From Gemmatimonadota bacterium (GTDB taxonomy: Bacteria > Gemmatimonadota > Gemmatimonadetes > Gemmatimonadales > Gemmatimonadaceae): DNA of 7,349 bases. Under the pieces are notes generated by a model, which saw nothing but the letters and a program-made list of their open reading frames with translations, did no database searches and was not told where the DNA came from. The translations under genes were made by a program, and so were the position numbers. Positions within the stretch are counted from its first letter, which is position 1, and each line of letters opens with the position of its first letter. Below are positions 1 to 6,747 of the stretch, one piece after another. The stretch lies in contig PKVB01000102.1 in assembly GCA_003131365.1 (NCBI GenBank), forward strand, positions 6,673-14,021, in the 5' to 3' direction.

Positions 1-800
1 CGCTCGAGGCGGCGTACAACTCAAACATCCACATCACATTAAAGAACAACTGGTCGTTCCATACAGGCGGAACAGTAGGACAGCTGGGCACGACCTACAA
101 CGATCGCGACGCGCGCGGCGGGCCGGCAATCCGGCAGGATCCCTACGTCGCTCCGTGGCTCTTCATCAATGGCAATGATCGCCGAGCGGTCGTTCCGTTT
201 ATGGGTGTGAACTATTTCAGAGGAGATGCGGGCCGGAACTCGTCATTGAATCTCAACCCAGAGCTCGACTACAAGTTCCTTGGGCGATTCAGCTCGGCGC
301 TCATCTTCAACTGGTCGCACAACATCTCCGACAACCAGTTTTACGGCAACTTCACCGACGCTGGTGGGACGCACTACACTTTCGCCCACCTCGACCAACA
401 CACGACATCGGTGACGGCGCGCCTCAACTACACGTTCACGCCGGATCTCTCGCTTCAGGGATACCTGCAGCCGTTCGTGTCGAAGGGCACCTATAGCAAT
501 GTGCGCCAGCTCTCCGCGACTCCCCGAGCGGACGCATACGACGACCGCTACGCGCCATACATCAATCCCGCCGTCACCAGCGACCCCGGCGGATTCAACT
601 TCAAGGCGTTCCAGTCGAACATGGTCTTGCGCTGGGAGTACAATCCCGGCTCCACGCTCTTCGTCGTGTGGAACGAAGGGAGGCAGGGATACAACCCGGT
701 CGAAGGAACCCAGGATTTCCACGGCGACGTTCGCGATCTGTTCCAGCTGCACCCGGCCAATACGTTCCTCGTAAAGGTGTCGTACTGGCTGAATCGTTAG
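1..800 (+). CDS. DUF5916-family outer-membrane beta-barrel protein (C-terminal part, 5' truncated)
   Basis: The reading frame is already open at base 3 and runs without a stop to TAG at 798-800, giving about 265 C-terminal residues; the true start lies left of the window. The protein has alternating polar and aromatic residues typical of outer-membrane beta strands (for example NLNPELDYKF, LIFNWSHNIS, RLNYTFTPDLSLQGYLQPF) and ends in an aromatic strand, VKVSYWLNR. This resembles the C-terminal barrel of DUF5916 proteins, whose N-terminus usually carries a family-9 carbohydrate-binding-like domain; that part is not visible here. The late FQLHPANTFLVKVSYWL segment is especially like the family. 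Function is unknown; a role in outer-membrane transport or surface binding is inference. A terminator follows 42 bases after the stop, so this is probably the last gene of its transcript. Another outer-membrane barrel family cannot be excluded. Confidence 0.78.
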   Translation, partial: LEAAYNSNIHITLKNNWSFHTGGTVGQLGTTYNDRDARGGPAIRQDPYVAPWLFINGNDRRAVVPFMGVNYFRGDAGRNSSLNLNPELDYKFLGRFSSALIFNWSHNISDNQFYGNFTDAGGTHYTFAHLDQHTTSVTARLNYTFTPDLSLQGYLQPFVSKGTYSNVRQLSATPRADAYDDRYAPYINPAVTSDPGGFNFKAFQSNMVLRWEYNPGSTLFVVWNEGRQGYNPVEGTQDFHGDVRDLFQLHPANTFLVKVSYWLNR

Positions 801-841
801 AGCAGCCTCCTCGCGTTCTTCAAGTCCTGATGTTACCATGG

Positions 842-870
842 AGCGGGTCTCCCAACGGGGCCCGCTTTTT
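842..870 (+). terminator. Rho-independent terminator after the DUF5916 gene
   Basis: AGCGGG at 842-847 pairs perfectly with CCCGCT at 861-866, and CCC at 851-853 can add pairs with GGG at 857-859 around a short loop. The stem runs straight into TTTTT (866-870). It sits 42 bases past the DUF5916 stop and upstream of the dps ribosome binding site, so it should end the upstream transcript and separate it from dps. Confidence 0.8.
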
Positions 871-909
871 GGTTGTTGCGGCAATTCATCATCTGAGTGG
901 GAGGAAGTC

Positions 910-1461
910 ATGGCGACAACATTGACGGTGAAGAAGACACAGGATCTCGTGCGCCGGCGTGAGGGCCCGCTCGCGACCCCGACTGACTTGAAGGCAGCCG
1001 CGACCAAAGACATTTCCGCGGCGTTGAACGGCGTCCTGGCCGACGTGTTCGCGCTCTTCATCAAGACCAAGAACTTTCACTGGCACATGAGCGGACCGCA
1101 CTTTCGCGACTACCACCTGCTGCTGGATGAACAGGCCGACCAGCTCTTTGCGATGACCGACCCGATCGCGGAGCGCGTTCGCAAGGTGGGCGGCCTAACA
1201 ATCAGGTCGATCGGCCATATCGCCCGTACCAAGCGCTTGCTCGACAACGACGCGGAGTATGTCGAGCCGTCGGACATGCTCGCTGAGCTCGGTGATGACA
1301 ACAAGACGCTCGCGACGAGCTTGCGGCAGGCTCACAACGTGTGCGACGAGCATCGTGATATTGCCAGCGCCAGCCTGATCGAGGCCTGGATAGACGAGAC
1401 CGAGCGGCGCAGCTGGTTCCTGTTCGAGTCAAATCGTCACGGAGACTCGAGCGGACATTGA
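910..1461 (+). CDS. dps: Dps-family ferritin-like DNA-binding / iron-storage protein
   Basis: Encodes 183 residues. Dps proteins form 12-subunit shells that oxidise Fe(II) with hydrogen peroxide, store the iron and often bind DNA, protecting the cytoplasm from oxidative stress. The ferroxidase ligands are all visible with family spacing: His57 in KNFHWHMSG, His69 and Asp73 in YHLLLDEQ, then Asp84 and Glu88 in DPIAERVRKVGG, matching E. coli His51, His63, Asp67, Asp78 and Glu82. A final helix, residues about 150-177, ends in ETERRSWFLFE, as is usual. The N-terminal tail of about 35 residues contains Lys/Arg (KK at 8-9, RRR at 15-17) and might contact DNA. The start is ATG at 910 because GGAGGAAG (900-907) lies just upstream; an in-frame ATG at 838 would place the terminator inside the gene. 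The gene appears monocistronic and no clear promoter was recognised. DNA binding is inference; the family call is firm. Confidence 0.95.
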   Translation: MATTLTVKKTQDLVRRREGPLATPTDLKAAATKDISAALNGVLADVFALFIKTKNFHWHMSGPHFRDYHLLLDEQADQLFAMTDPIAERVRKVGGLTIRSIGHIARTKRLLDNDAEYVEPSDMLAELGDDNKTLATSLRQAHNVCDEHRDIASASLIEAWIDETERRSWFLFESNRHGDSSGH

Positions 1462-1504
1462 GGTGCCGGTCGGGCTAATGGCGCCCAGGGACGTCGCAAG
1501 ACCA

Positions 1505-3211
1505 TCAGCGGGATGCGGCGTCGATCGCGGCGGGAACCTCGCTCACCGTCTCGTTAACCGGCTCGCTCGTCTCCAGGAGCATCGACTCGAGATCGAGATC
1601 GCGCTGAATCCGGCGCATGACGTCGTCCCCGATCACGCCGCGGTCGCGCAGATCGAGGAGGGCTTTCTCCTCCGCGTTGAGCATCTCCCCACGCACGCGC
1701 CGATATTCCTCGCCACGGCGCTCGTCGATCACCGCCGCTTCATGGGAAGGCGCGACAGTGAAATGCTCGTGTGCGACGTCCCCGGACTCACCCTCGTGCG
1801 GCTCAGCCTCGCGCGCCGCCCACCGTCTCGCGCGCTGCCGATGCCGCTGACGCAGGTAGCGCACAACCTCGGGATACTGCGAGCTCGCGATTCCGGGTTC
1901 ATCCAGTATTCGGAGACCCGCCTCCGCGGCGGCAAGTCGCGCGTGCGCGTCCTCAGCCGCCTCCTCCTCGTCGGCGCCAATGCCGAGCAATCGCGCAACT
2001 GACGCGAGCGTCGTCCCCTGGAGTACTAGCGTGATGAAGATGACGCAAAAGGTGATGAAGATGATTTGTTCGCGCGCCGGGAATCGCGCGCCTGATGCGG
2101 TCAACAGCGGCAGCGACAGCGCCAGCACAAGAGAGTCGCCGCCGCGCAGACCGGCCCACGCGATAAACAGAACAGAGCGCCAGGCAGGCAGCGGCTCGTG
2201 GCCGCCACGAAGCCAGCGGAAGAATATCCGGAAGACGTAAGTGCTCGGCATCACCCACGCGATTCGAACGAGCACCACGCACAGACTCACGACCGCCGCT
2301 TCACCAAGTAGCGTGGAGAGCGGGAGCCGGTCCAGCGCGCGGGTGATGTTGGGGAGCTCGAGGCCTACGAGGATGAACACGAGGCTCTCGAGGATGAAGG
2401 TGACGACAGTCCACGTCCCGTAGATCTGCACTCGCGTTTCGGCGCCTATGACTTTGGGAACCGTGCGCGCCGCATACAAGCCCGTAGCGACTACCGCCAG
2501 GACTCCCGATGTGCCGAGGAGGTCAGCCAACAGGTAGGATGCGAACGGCGTCAGCAGTGACACCGTGTTCGCGACCACCGGCACACTTCGCGTGACGCGA
2601 TGCACTCGCGCGACGATCACTCCGATCAGAACTCCAATTGCGATTCCGCCGCCGCCGCCGAGGAGAAACTGCAGCGCCGCCTGGGACGGTGAGAACGCGC
2701 CGGTGACAGCGGCCGTGACCGCCAGCCGGTAGGTCACGAGCGCTGTTGCGTCGTTGAGGAGCCCTTCGCCCTCGAGAATGCTGACGATTTCCCGCGGCAT
2801 GCGCAGCGAGCGCATGATGGAAAGAATGGCGACCGGATCTGGAGGGGAGATGATCGCGCCGAGCGCGATCGCCGCGGCCCAGGTGAACGATGGATGCAGC
2901 GCGTGCGCGACGGCAGCAACGGCGGTCGTCGAGACGAGGACCATGACCACCGACAGGCGAAGGATCGGCCCGAACTCGCGCCGAAACTCACGAAGAGGGT
3001 AAGCGATCGCCCCCGAGTACAGGAGCGGCGGGATGAAGACAAGGAACAGGACGTCCGGGGGGAGTGTGACCCGCGGCAGCCCAGGGATGAGCGCGAGGAG
3101 GAGACCGCCGACCACTAGGATGGCCGCGTATGGAACCTTCAGTCGCTCGGCTACGAGGCGAAGTCCCGCCGAGACAGCGAGGAGAAGCAGAATGAGCTCG
3201 AGGGCGGCCAA
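1505..3211 (-). CDS. CPA1-type Na+/H+ antiporter with C-terminal cytosolic tail
   Basis: Encodes 568 residues. CPA1 exchangers sit in the inner membrane and swap external protons for internal Na+ (sometimes K+ or Li+), controlling pH and salt. Residues about 3-410 are a run of hydrophobic segments of the Na_H_Exchanger fold. Visible motifs are PPLLYSGA (61-68), SPPDPVA (122-128), the core GEGLLND with Asn153-Asp154, FILESLVFILVGLELP (272-287) and AGLRGGDSL (353-361) with conserved Arg356. Asp359 in the last motif is unusual, since small or hydrophobic residues are typical there. The charged tail (about 411-568) contains EEKALLDLRDRGVIGDDVMRRI, a pattern common at the end of bacterial members. 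The start is TTG at 3211-3209, preceded by GGAG (3217-3220) five bases away. It lies 45 bases downstream of the histidine kinase on the same strand, so co-transcription is likely. Ion specificity cannot be read from sequence. Confidence 0.93.
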   Translation of the reverse strand: MAALELILLLLAVSAGLRLVAERLKVPYAAILVVGGLLLALIPGLPRVTLPPDVLFLVFIPPLLYSGAIAYPLREFRREFGPILRLSVVMVLVSTTAVAAVAHALHPSFTWAAAIALGAIISPPDPVAILSIMRSLRMPREIVSILEGEGLLNDATALVTYRLAVTAAVTGAFSPSQAALQFLLGGGGGIAIGVLIGVIVARVHRVTRSVPVVANTVSLLTPFASYLLADLLGTSGVLAVVATGLYAARTVPKVIGAETRVQIYGTWTVVTFILESLVFILVGLELPNITRALDRLPLSTLLGEAAVVSLCVVLVRIAWVMPSTYVFRIFFRWLRGGHEPLPAWRSVLFIAWAGLRGGDSLVLALSLPLLTASGARFPAREQIIFITFCVIFITLVLQGTTLASVARLLGIGADEEEAAEDAHARLAAAEAGLRILDEPGIASSQYPEVVRYLRQRHRQRARRWAAREAEPHEGESGDVAHEHFTVAPSHEAAVIDERRGEEYRRVRGEMLNAEEKALLDLRDRGVIGDDVMRRIQRDLDLESMLLETSEPVNETVSEVPAAIDAASR

Positions 3212-3256
3212 GGCTGCTCCAGAGGTAAGACTACCGATTGTCAGTCGGCGTCTGTT

Positions 3257-4897
3257 TTACTGAGAACCGTTGCTTTCCACAGGAATGTTTGCGGCGGGCA
3301 AGCTGAAGGAAAACGTACTTCCGTGGCCCACTTCGCTTTCGACCCAGATCTTCCCGCCGTGCGCTTCAACGAGCTCTTTCGCAATGGCAAGCCCGAGCCC
3401 GACACCACGCTGATCGTTCTTCCGCGCCTGCCAGAAGTTGTCAAAGAGATGCGACATCTGTTCCGGCGGGATGCCGGGCCCATCGTCCACGACCTGAAAC
3501 ACAACCTGATCGTCGTCGTGGATCGCGCGCAAGCTCACCGATCCCTGTTCCGGTGTGAACTTGATCGCGTTTCCGACCAGGTTGCCGACGATCTGCGACA
3601 CGCGCTTGGGATCAGCGCGCACGATAGCGCTGTCCTGCGTCGCTATGTGGAAGTGAAGGTGACCCCTCTCGGCGAGCGGACGAAACGTCTCTTCCGTCTG
3701 ACGCATGATGGTTTCCACGCTCACTTCCTCGATCTCGAGCGAGAGCCTCCCCGCCTGCAGACGCACATGATCGAGCAGATCGTCTATCATGCGGTTCATC
3801 TGCTTCGAGGCGCGCATCGCGACGCCGAACATCTCCGTCCGGCGCTCGGGAGGCAGTTGCTCCTCGAGCAACAGCTCGTTCGTCATGAGAATGAGATTCA
3901 GCGGATTGCGAAGGTCGTGCGCGACGACGCCGAGAACATCTTCGCGTGCCTGAACGAGCAGCTCCGCGCGGCGTCGCTTGTCGAGCTCCGCGTCGTAGGT
4001 CCGCGCCCGGTACAGCGCAGTCGCCGCGGCCTGGGCAAGCAGCATAGTGAACGCCCTGTCAGACGCGCCAACCGCGGCGGCTTCCTTGAAGTGAAGCGCG
4101 AGTGAGCCGACCGTCTCCCCGGCATGCACGAGTGGTGTCGCCAGGTAGGTCTGCATGTCCGCGAGCTCGCCGAAGTCCTCATACACTCCCGAGAACTTCT
4201 CCCGGAATGCCTCCGGCGATTCGATGGAGATCATTTCGCCTTTGCGGAGAGCGTGAACAACCGGAACATCGGAGTCCATCGTCAGCTTAGCCAGCTGAGC
4301 CTCCAGGGCCGGCGTCAGGCCGCGTGCCCCCAGGAATTTGAGGCGATCACCCTCTACCGACACAAGTACGCCGCGAGCCGCCTCGACCACCGCGAGACCC
4401 TTGGTCAGCACGACCGCAGTCACCTCGTCCACCGACATTGCTTCGGAGAGCGCGGTCGTCACATCGAGGAGCTTCGTCGCGCGCTTGGCGACGCGCTGAT
4501 TTTCGTCGTTGAGGCGCCCGAGCGCCGCCGCGTGGGAATCGGCTAGAACTCGCGAGCGCCGCAGTGCTTCCATCGTGCCGGCAATGATTACGGCGACGAC
4601 GAGGAAGGTCGCCACCGAGAGCGTTCCATTCTCCGGTCCGAGCCCGACCCAGCCGGGCCCAAGAAAGTGGATCCTGATCAGGACCAGTGACATTGCCGTC
4701 GCCAGAATGCTCGGCCCCGGTCCGCCGAACCAGGCCGAGATCGCGACGGCGGGTATGAAGAGCATGAAGCTGGGTGTCGGCAGGTCTCGCCTGAATGCGA
4801 TCGTGAGGGCATGCGCCAGGATTGTGGTCACGAGCGCGAGCACATAACGCGAGCCGATAGTCCACAGAGGCCTGAAGCGCTTCTGAGATCCGACCAA
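3257..4897 (-). CDS. Membrane sensor histidine kinase (DUF4118-GAF-HisKA-HATPase)
   Basis: Encodes 546 residues. Four hydrophobic segments (about 13-35, 43-57, 62-80, 92-110) resemble the KdpD-like DUF4118 membrane module, including AVAISAWFGGPGPSILAT. A charged helical linker (110-140) and a GAF-like domain (about 142-300) follow. HisKA begins near 315, with phospho-acceptor His327 in VVAHDLRNPLNL. The ATPase domain has the N box (Asn443 in VGNAIKFTP), the G1 box DDGPGIP (471-477) and the G2 box GVGLGLA (498-504). All catalytic motifs are intact, so it should autophosphorylate and pass phosphate to a response regulator, but none is encoded in the window. TTG at 4897-4895 is the only usable start near the upstream in-frame TAA (4925-4927); its ribosome site is weak (GGGACGG), so the exact start is uncertain. 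The CPA1 antiporter follows 45 bases downstream. The signal sensed is unknown. Confidence 0.92.
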   Translation of the reverse strand: MVGSQKRFRPLWTIGSRYVLALVTTILAHALTIAFRRDLPTPSFMLFIPAVAISAWFGGPGPSILATAMSLVLIRIHFLGPGWVGLGPENGTLSVATFLVVAVIIAGTMEALRRSRVLADSHAAALGRLNDENQRVAKRATKLLDVTTALSEAMSVDEVTAVVLTKGLAVVEAARGVLVSVEGDRLKFLGARGLTPALEAQLAKLTMDSDVPVVHALRKGEMISIESPEAFREKFSGVYEDFGELADMQTYLATPLVHAGETVGSLALHFKEAAAVGASDRAFTMLLAQAAATALYRARTYDAELDKRRRAELLVQAREDVLGVVAHDLRNPLNLILMTNELLLEEQLPPERRTEMFGVAMRASKQMNRMIDDLLDHVRLQAGRLSLEIEEVSVETIMRQTEETFRPLAERGHLHFHIATQDSAIVRADPKRVSQIVGNLVGNAIKFTPEQGSVSLRAIHDDDQVVFQVVDDGPGIPPEQMSHLFDNFWQARKNDQRGVGLGLAIAKELVEAHGGKIWVESEVGHGSTFSFSLPAANIPVESNGSQ

Positions 4898-4935
4898 GTT
4901 CCGTCCCGGTGTAGTGGAGGCGCGTTACCGATCGC

Positions 4936-4952
4936 GCTTAGAGCGACTAAGC
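4936..4952. other. Perfect 6-bp inverted repeat in the oxidase-kinase gap
   Basis: GCTTAG (4936-4941) and CTAAGC (4947-4952) are exact reverse complements around the 5-base spacer AGCGA. The repeat lies in the 119-base gap between the small membrane-protein gene and the kinase. No T-run follows on either strand, so it is not a canonical intrinsic terminator. It could be a protein-binding site, an RNA hairpin in the kinase leader or read-through transcript, or chance. The rest of the gap (4898-5016) shows only a CCCGGG palindrome and no recognisable gene. Confidence 0.4.
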
Positions 4953-4966
4953 TCTGCTGGTTTCAA
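4937..4966 (-). promoter_or_regulatory. Possible sigma70-like promoter for the kinase-antiporter pair
   Basis: On the minus strand TTGAAA (4966-4961, five of six matches to the -35 consensus) is followed after 18 bases by TCTAAG (4942-4937, four of six matches to the -10 consensus). Initiation would fall about 30-35 bases before the kinase TTG. The matches are modest and the host may use different promoter rules, so this is only a candidate. The -10 element lies inside the hairpin at 4936-4952. Confidence 0.25.
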
Positions 4967-5016
4967 GCTAGCACCGGCGCGCGACCCTCGCTATTTCCCT
5001 GGCCCGGGGGTGCGCG

Positions 5017-5148
5017 CTACAGCGGCGGTTCCTCATCCGACGAATGCCATTTGCGGTAGGCCATAACCGTCACGCCCGCGCAGATAAGGAACGCCGGAAC
5101 GATGAGGATAAACATCGCCTCCAACATACCCGGCATGTAGCGGTTCAT
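5017..5148 (-). CDS. Small single-helix membrane protein at the end of the oxidase operon (43 aa)
   Basis: ATG at 5148-5146 immediately follows the TAA stop of subunit IV (5151-5149), and the frame runs 43 codons to TAG at 5019-5017. GGAGGG (5152-5157), inside the last codons of subunit IV, gives a purine-rich ribosome site at a short spacing. The protein begins MNRYMPGMLEAM, has one strongly hydrophobic helix (about residues 11-31: FILIVPAFLICAGVTVMA) and ends in a charged tail, YRKWHSSDEEPPL. By the positive-inside rule the C-terminus is probably cytoplasmic. It has the size, topology and position of the tiny accessory subunits known from other heme-copper oxidases (CcoQ-like or small subunit IV-like), but I recognise no specific family. 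Role as an oxidase subunit or assembly factor is inference from operon position. Short genes like this are easily missed by annotation. Confidence 0.75.
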   Translation of the reverse strand: MNRYMPGMLEAMFILIVPAFLICAGVTVMAYRKWHSSDEEPPL

Positions 5149-5490
5149 TTACCCTCCACCCGCGGGTGTGCTGCTGGCGCTGACAGGGAGCCTCATCGAC
5201 GTCACGCGAAACGCGTCGGGCCACAGGTGATCGAACATCACCAGCACGAATACCAGAGCCGGAATGAGGCTCCAGAAGAGGATCCGTCGCTCGTATTTCA
5301 GATGCATGAAGTACATGAGCGCCACACCAGCCTCGATCAGAGCGAGCGCGAGCAGCGCTATCAGGAGCGCGAGTGGACGCAGGCCCCCATACGTCAACAG
5401 GACCTCGACGATTACAATCCCGAGCAGTCCTGCCCACAGGACTGTGTAAAACCTCATTCCCGGACTAGAGCTGGACCCAGCACTCGACAT
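5149..5490 (-). CDS. ctaF: Cytochrome c oxidase subunit IV (prokaryotic COX4/CyoD type)
   Basis: Encodes 113 residues with three membrane helices (about 14-35, 38-62 and 68-90). The hallmark is the end of helix two, YFMHLKYERR (60-69), diagnostic of the prokaryotic subunit IV family. The subunit is a small, non-catalytic part of the proton-pumping terminal oxidase in the cytoplasmic membrane, thought to help assembly or stability. ATG at 5490-5488 is chosen because AGAGGTG lies just upstream (spacing four bases) and it leaves 26 bases after the subunit III stop. A longer in-frame start at 5562 would add 24 charged residues and overlap subunit III by 46 bases, so it is unlikely. The stop codon directly abuts the start of the 43-residue membrane protein, suggesting coupled translation. 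Confidence 0.9.
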   Translation of the reverse strand: MSSAGSSSSPGMRFYTVLWAGLLGIVIVEVLLTYGGLRPLALLIALLALALIEAGVALMYFMHLKYERRILFWSLIPALVFVLVMFDHLWPDAFRVTSMRLPVSASSTPAGGG

Positions 5491-5516
5491 CTTCACCTCT
5501 TCTCTTCGGACGTTGG

Positions 5517-6143
5517 TCAGCGCGCGTTCAACAGATAAACGAGCGGAAATACGAACATCCAAACCAGATCCACGAAATGCCAGTAGAGCCCGGTCGTTTC
5601 GATGTAGCTCGCGTCCAATCGGCCGCGTCGATAAAGCAGAGTGACTACTCCGATGGCGATCACACCGCTCACCACGTGCAGGAGGTGCAATCCCGTGATA
5701 CCGAAAAACGCCGCGCCGAAAAGCGGGGACCCACCGAGGGGGTTATGGCTCGGACTCCACCCCTCGTGGATCATGGAGAACCATTCGCGCAGGTGCAGCG
5801 CGGCGAAGCCGGTCCCAAGCAGCATTGTTGCGCTCAACCAGCGAATTGCGCTCGGACGGCCGGCGCTCGCGGCACGGACGCCACCCAGCATCGTGAGGCT
5901 GCTCGTGAGCAGCACGAACGTCATCACGATTGCGTTCAGAATCGTGGGAGAGAACGCGAACGGCTTTGTCCAGTCCGGGCTGCCAACGCGTACGTACCCG
6001 TAAGCGAAAAGGAGCGCGCCAAATGTGGCACCGTCGGCGATGATGAAAAGCCACATCACCAGTTTTTTGGTCGAAACGCCGTAAGGGCGCTCCTCACCGA
6101 CCGCGCCGTGCACGTGCTGCATCGTCAGTTCAGCGTGACTCAT
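5517..6143 (-). CDS. ctaE: Cytochrome c oxidase subunit III, second copy
   Basis: Encodes 208 residues with five predicted membrane helices (about 27-51, 68-89, 100-118, 141-170, 184-205). Family signatures are MWLFIIADGATFGALLFAY (30-48), GITGLHLLHVVSGVIA (148-163) and the C-terminal LYWHFVDLVWMFVFPLVYL (186-204), with the classic WHFVD. Asp37 stands where many subunit III proteins have Glu near the first helix, a variant I recall from other oxidases of this type. Subunit III holds no metal but supports proton uptake and stability of the catalytic subunit I. ATG at 6143 has GGAG six bases upstream (6150-6153). It follows the other subunit III gene by 16 bases, in the same operon. This copy is the more canonical of the two. 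Confidence 0.94.
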   Translation of the reverse strand: MSHAELTMQHVHGAVGEERPYGVSTKKLVMWLFIIADGATFGALLFAYGYVRVGSPDWTKPFAFSPTILNAIVMTFVLLTSSLTMLGGVRAASAGRPSAIRWLSATMLLGTGFAALHLREWFSMIHEGWSPSHNPLGGSPLFGAAFFGITGLHLLHVVSGVIAIGVVTLLYRRGRLDASYIETTGLYWHFVDLVWMFVFPLVYLLNAR

Positions 6144-6159
6144 GCATGTCTCCGTTCGG

Positions 6160-6747
6160 CTAAATGCGGGTGGCGAGCATCACGAACAAATACAGCCACA
6201 GAACCGTCATGAAGTGCCAGTAGAGTGACGCGGCTTTATAGGCGCTCGCCGCGCGTTCTGCGCTCGAGCGGCGGACACGGTAGACGACATAGAGAAGACC
6301 CGCGAGCCCACCCAGGAGGTGCAGCCCGTGCATCGCTGTCAGCAGGTAGAAGAAAGAGCTGCTCGGACTCGAGGCCAGTGTGAGACCCTGACCGGCGAGA
6401 TTGCGCCACGCCATGATCTGACCAGCGAGAAACAAAAACCCGAGGAGGATCGTGACATAAAGCCAGGTGAGATGAGGCGCATCGATGGCCCCGCCGCTAG
6501 CTGACTGATCGACCTTCGCGCCGCTGCGCGCGCGCGCCAAGTATAGGGTTGCGCTGCTCGCCACAACGACCAGTGTATTGACAAAAAGGATTGGTGGGAG
6601 CGTAAAATGCACCCAATCGGGATTCGCGCCCTGCCGAACGATGAGGGCGCTCGAATAGGCTGCAAACGACATCGTGATTGCCGCGATGCCGACCCAGACT
6701 CCGGTTTGGGCAGGCGATGCCGGCGACTCTACAGAGAGGGACGTCAC
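6160..6747 (-). CDS. ctaE: Cytochrome c oxidase subunit III, first copy (divergent paralogue)
   Basis: Encodes 195 residues with five hydrophobic helices (about 17-37, 50-70, 93-113, 131-157, 174-193). It matches subunit III at TMSFAAYSSALIVRQ (25-39), LPPILFVNTLVVVASSATLY (50-69), AMHGLHLLGGLAGLLY (138-153) and LYWHFMTVLWLYLFVML (175-191). In the last motif WHF is kept but the usual VD after it is MT, so it is clearly different from the neighbouring copy. GTG at 6747-6745 is the start: its last bases overlap the TGA of subunit I (GTGA), a typical translationally coupled arrangement. An earlier in-frame ATG at 6918 would overlap subunit I by about 175 bases and add a non-membrane leader, so it is rejected. 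Paired subunit III genes are known elsewhere, for example coxO and coxP of Bradyrhizobium. Confidence 0.92.
   Translation of the reverse strand: MTSLSVESPASPAQTGVWVGIAAITMSFAAYSSALIVRQGANPDWVHFTLPPILFVNTLVVVASSATLYLARARSGAKVDQSASGGAIDAPHLTWLYVTILLGFLFLAGQIMAWRNLAGQGLTLASSPSSSFFYLLTAMHGLHLLGGLAGLLYVVYRVRRSSAERAASAYKAASLYWHFMTVLWLYLFVMLATRI

Noticed and set aside
871..899. A promoter for dps after the terminator
   Set aside because: TTGTTG at 873-878 has no acceptable -10 partner at normal spacing, and no OxyR- or Fur-like palindrome was seen.
838..909. Upstream in-frame ATG extending Dps by 24 residues
   Set aside because: It has no ribosome binding site and would place the terminator hairpin inside the coding region, while ATG at 910 has an excellent GGAGGAAG.
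243..1070. A 275-codon open frame on the minus strand spanning the DUF5916 end and the dps start
   Set aside because: It runs antisense to two well-supported genes and across the intrinsic terminator, and its translation is a Val/Arg/Glu-rich low-information sequence.
1462..1504. Possible bidirectional terminator between dps and the antiporter
   Set aside because: Only a 4-bp GGGC/GCCC stem with a 7-base loop and no T-run on either strand is visible, which is too weak to call.
3323..4105. A 260-codon open frame on the plus strand
   Set aside because: It lies entirely antisense to the histidine kinase, whose motifs are all intact. The predicted protein is rich in Arg, His and Leu with no recognisable domain, as expected of an antisense shadow in GC-rich DNA.
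5033..5437. A 134-codon minus-strand frame overlapping subunit IV and the small gene
   Set aside because: It is out of frame with the clear subunit IV motif FMHLKYE and with the small membrane protein, and its translation is Arg-rich with no membrane segment.
5491..5562. Upstream in-frame ATG extending subunit IV by 24 residues
   Set aside because: It would overlap the subunit III gene and add an atypical charged leader; the ATG at 5490 has AGAGGTG at good spacing.
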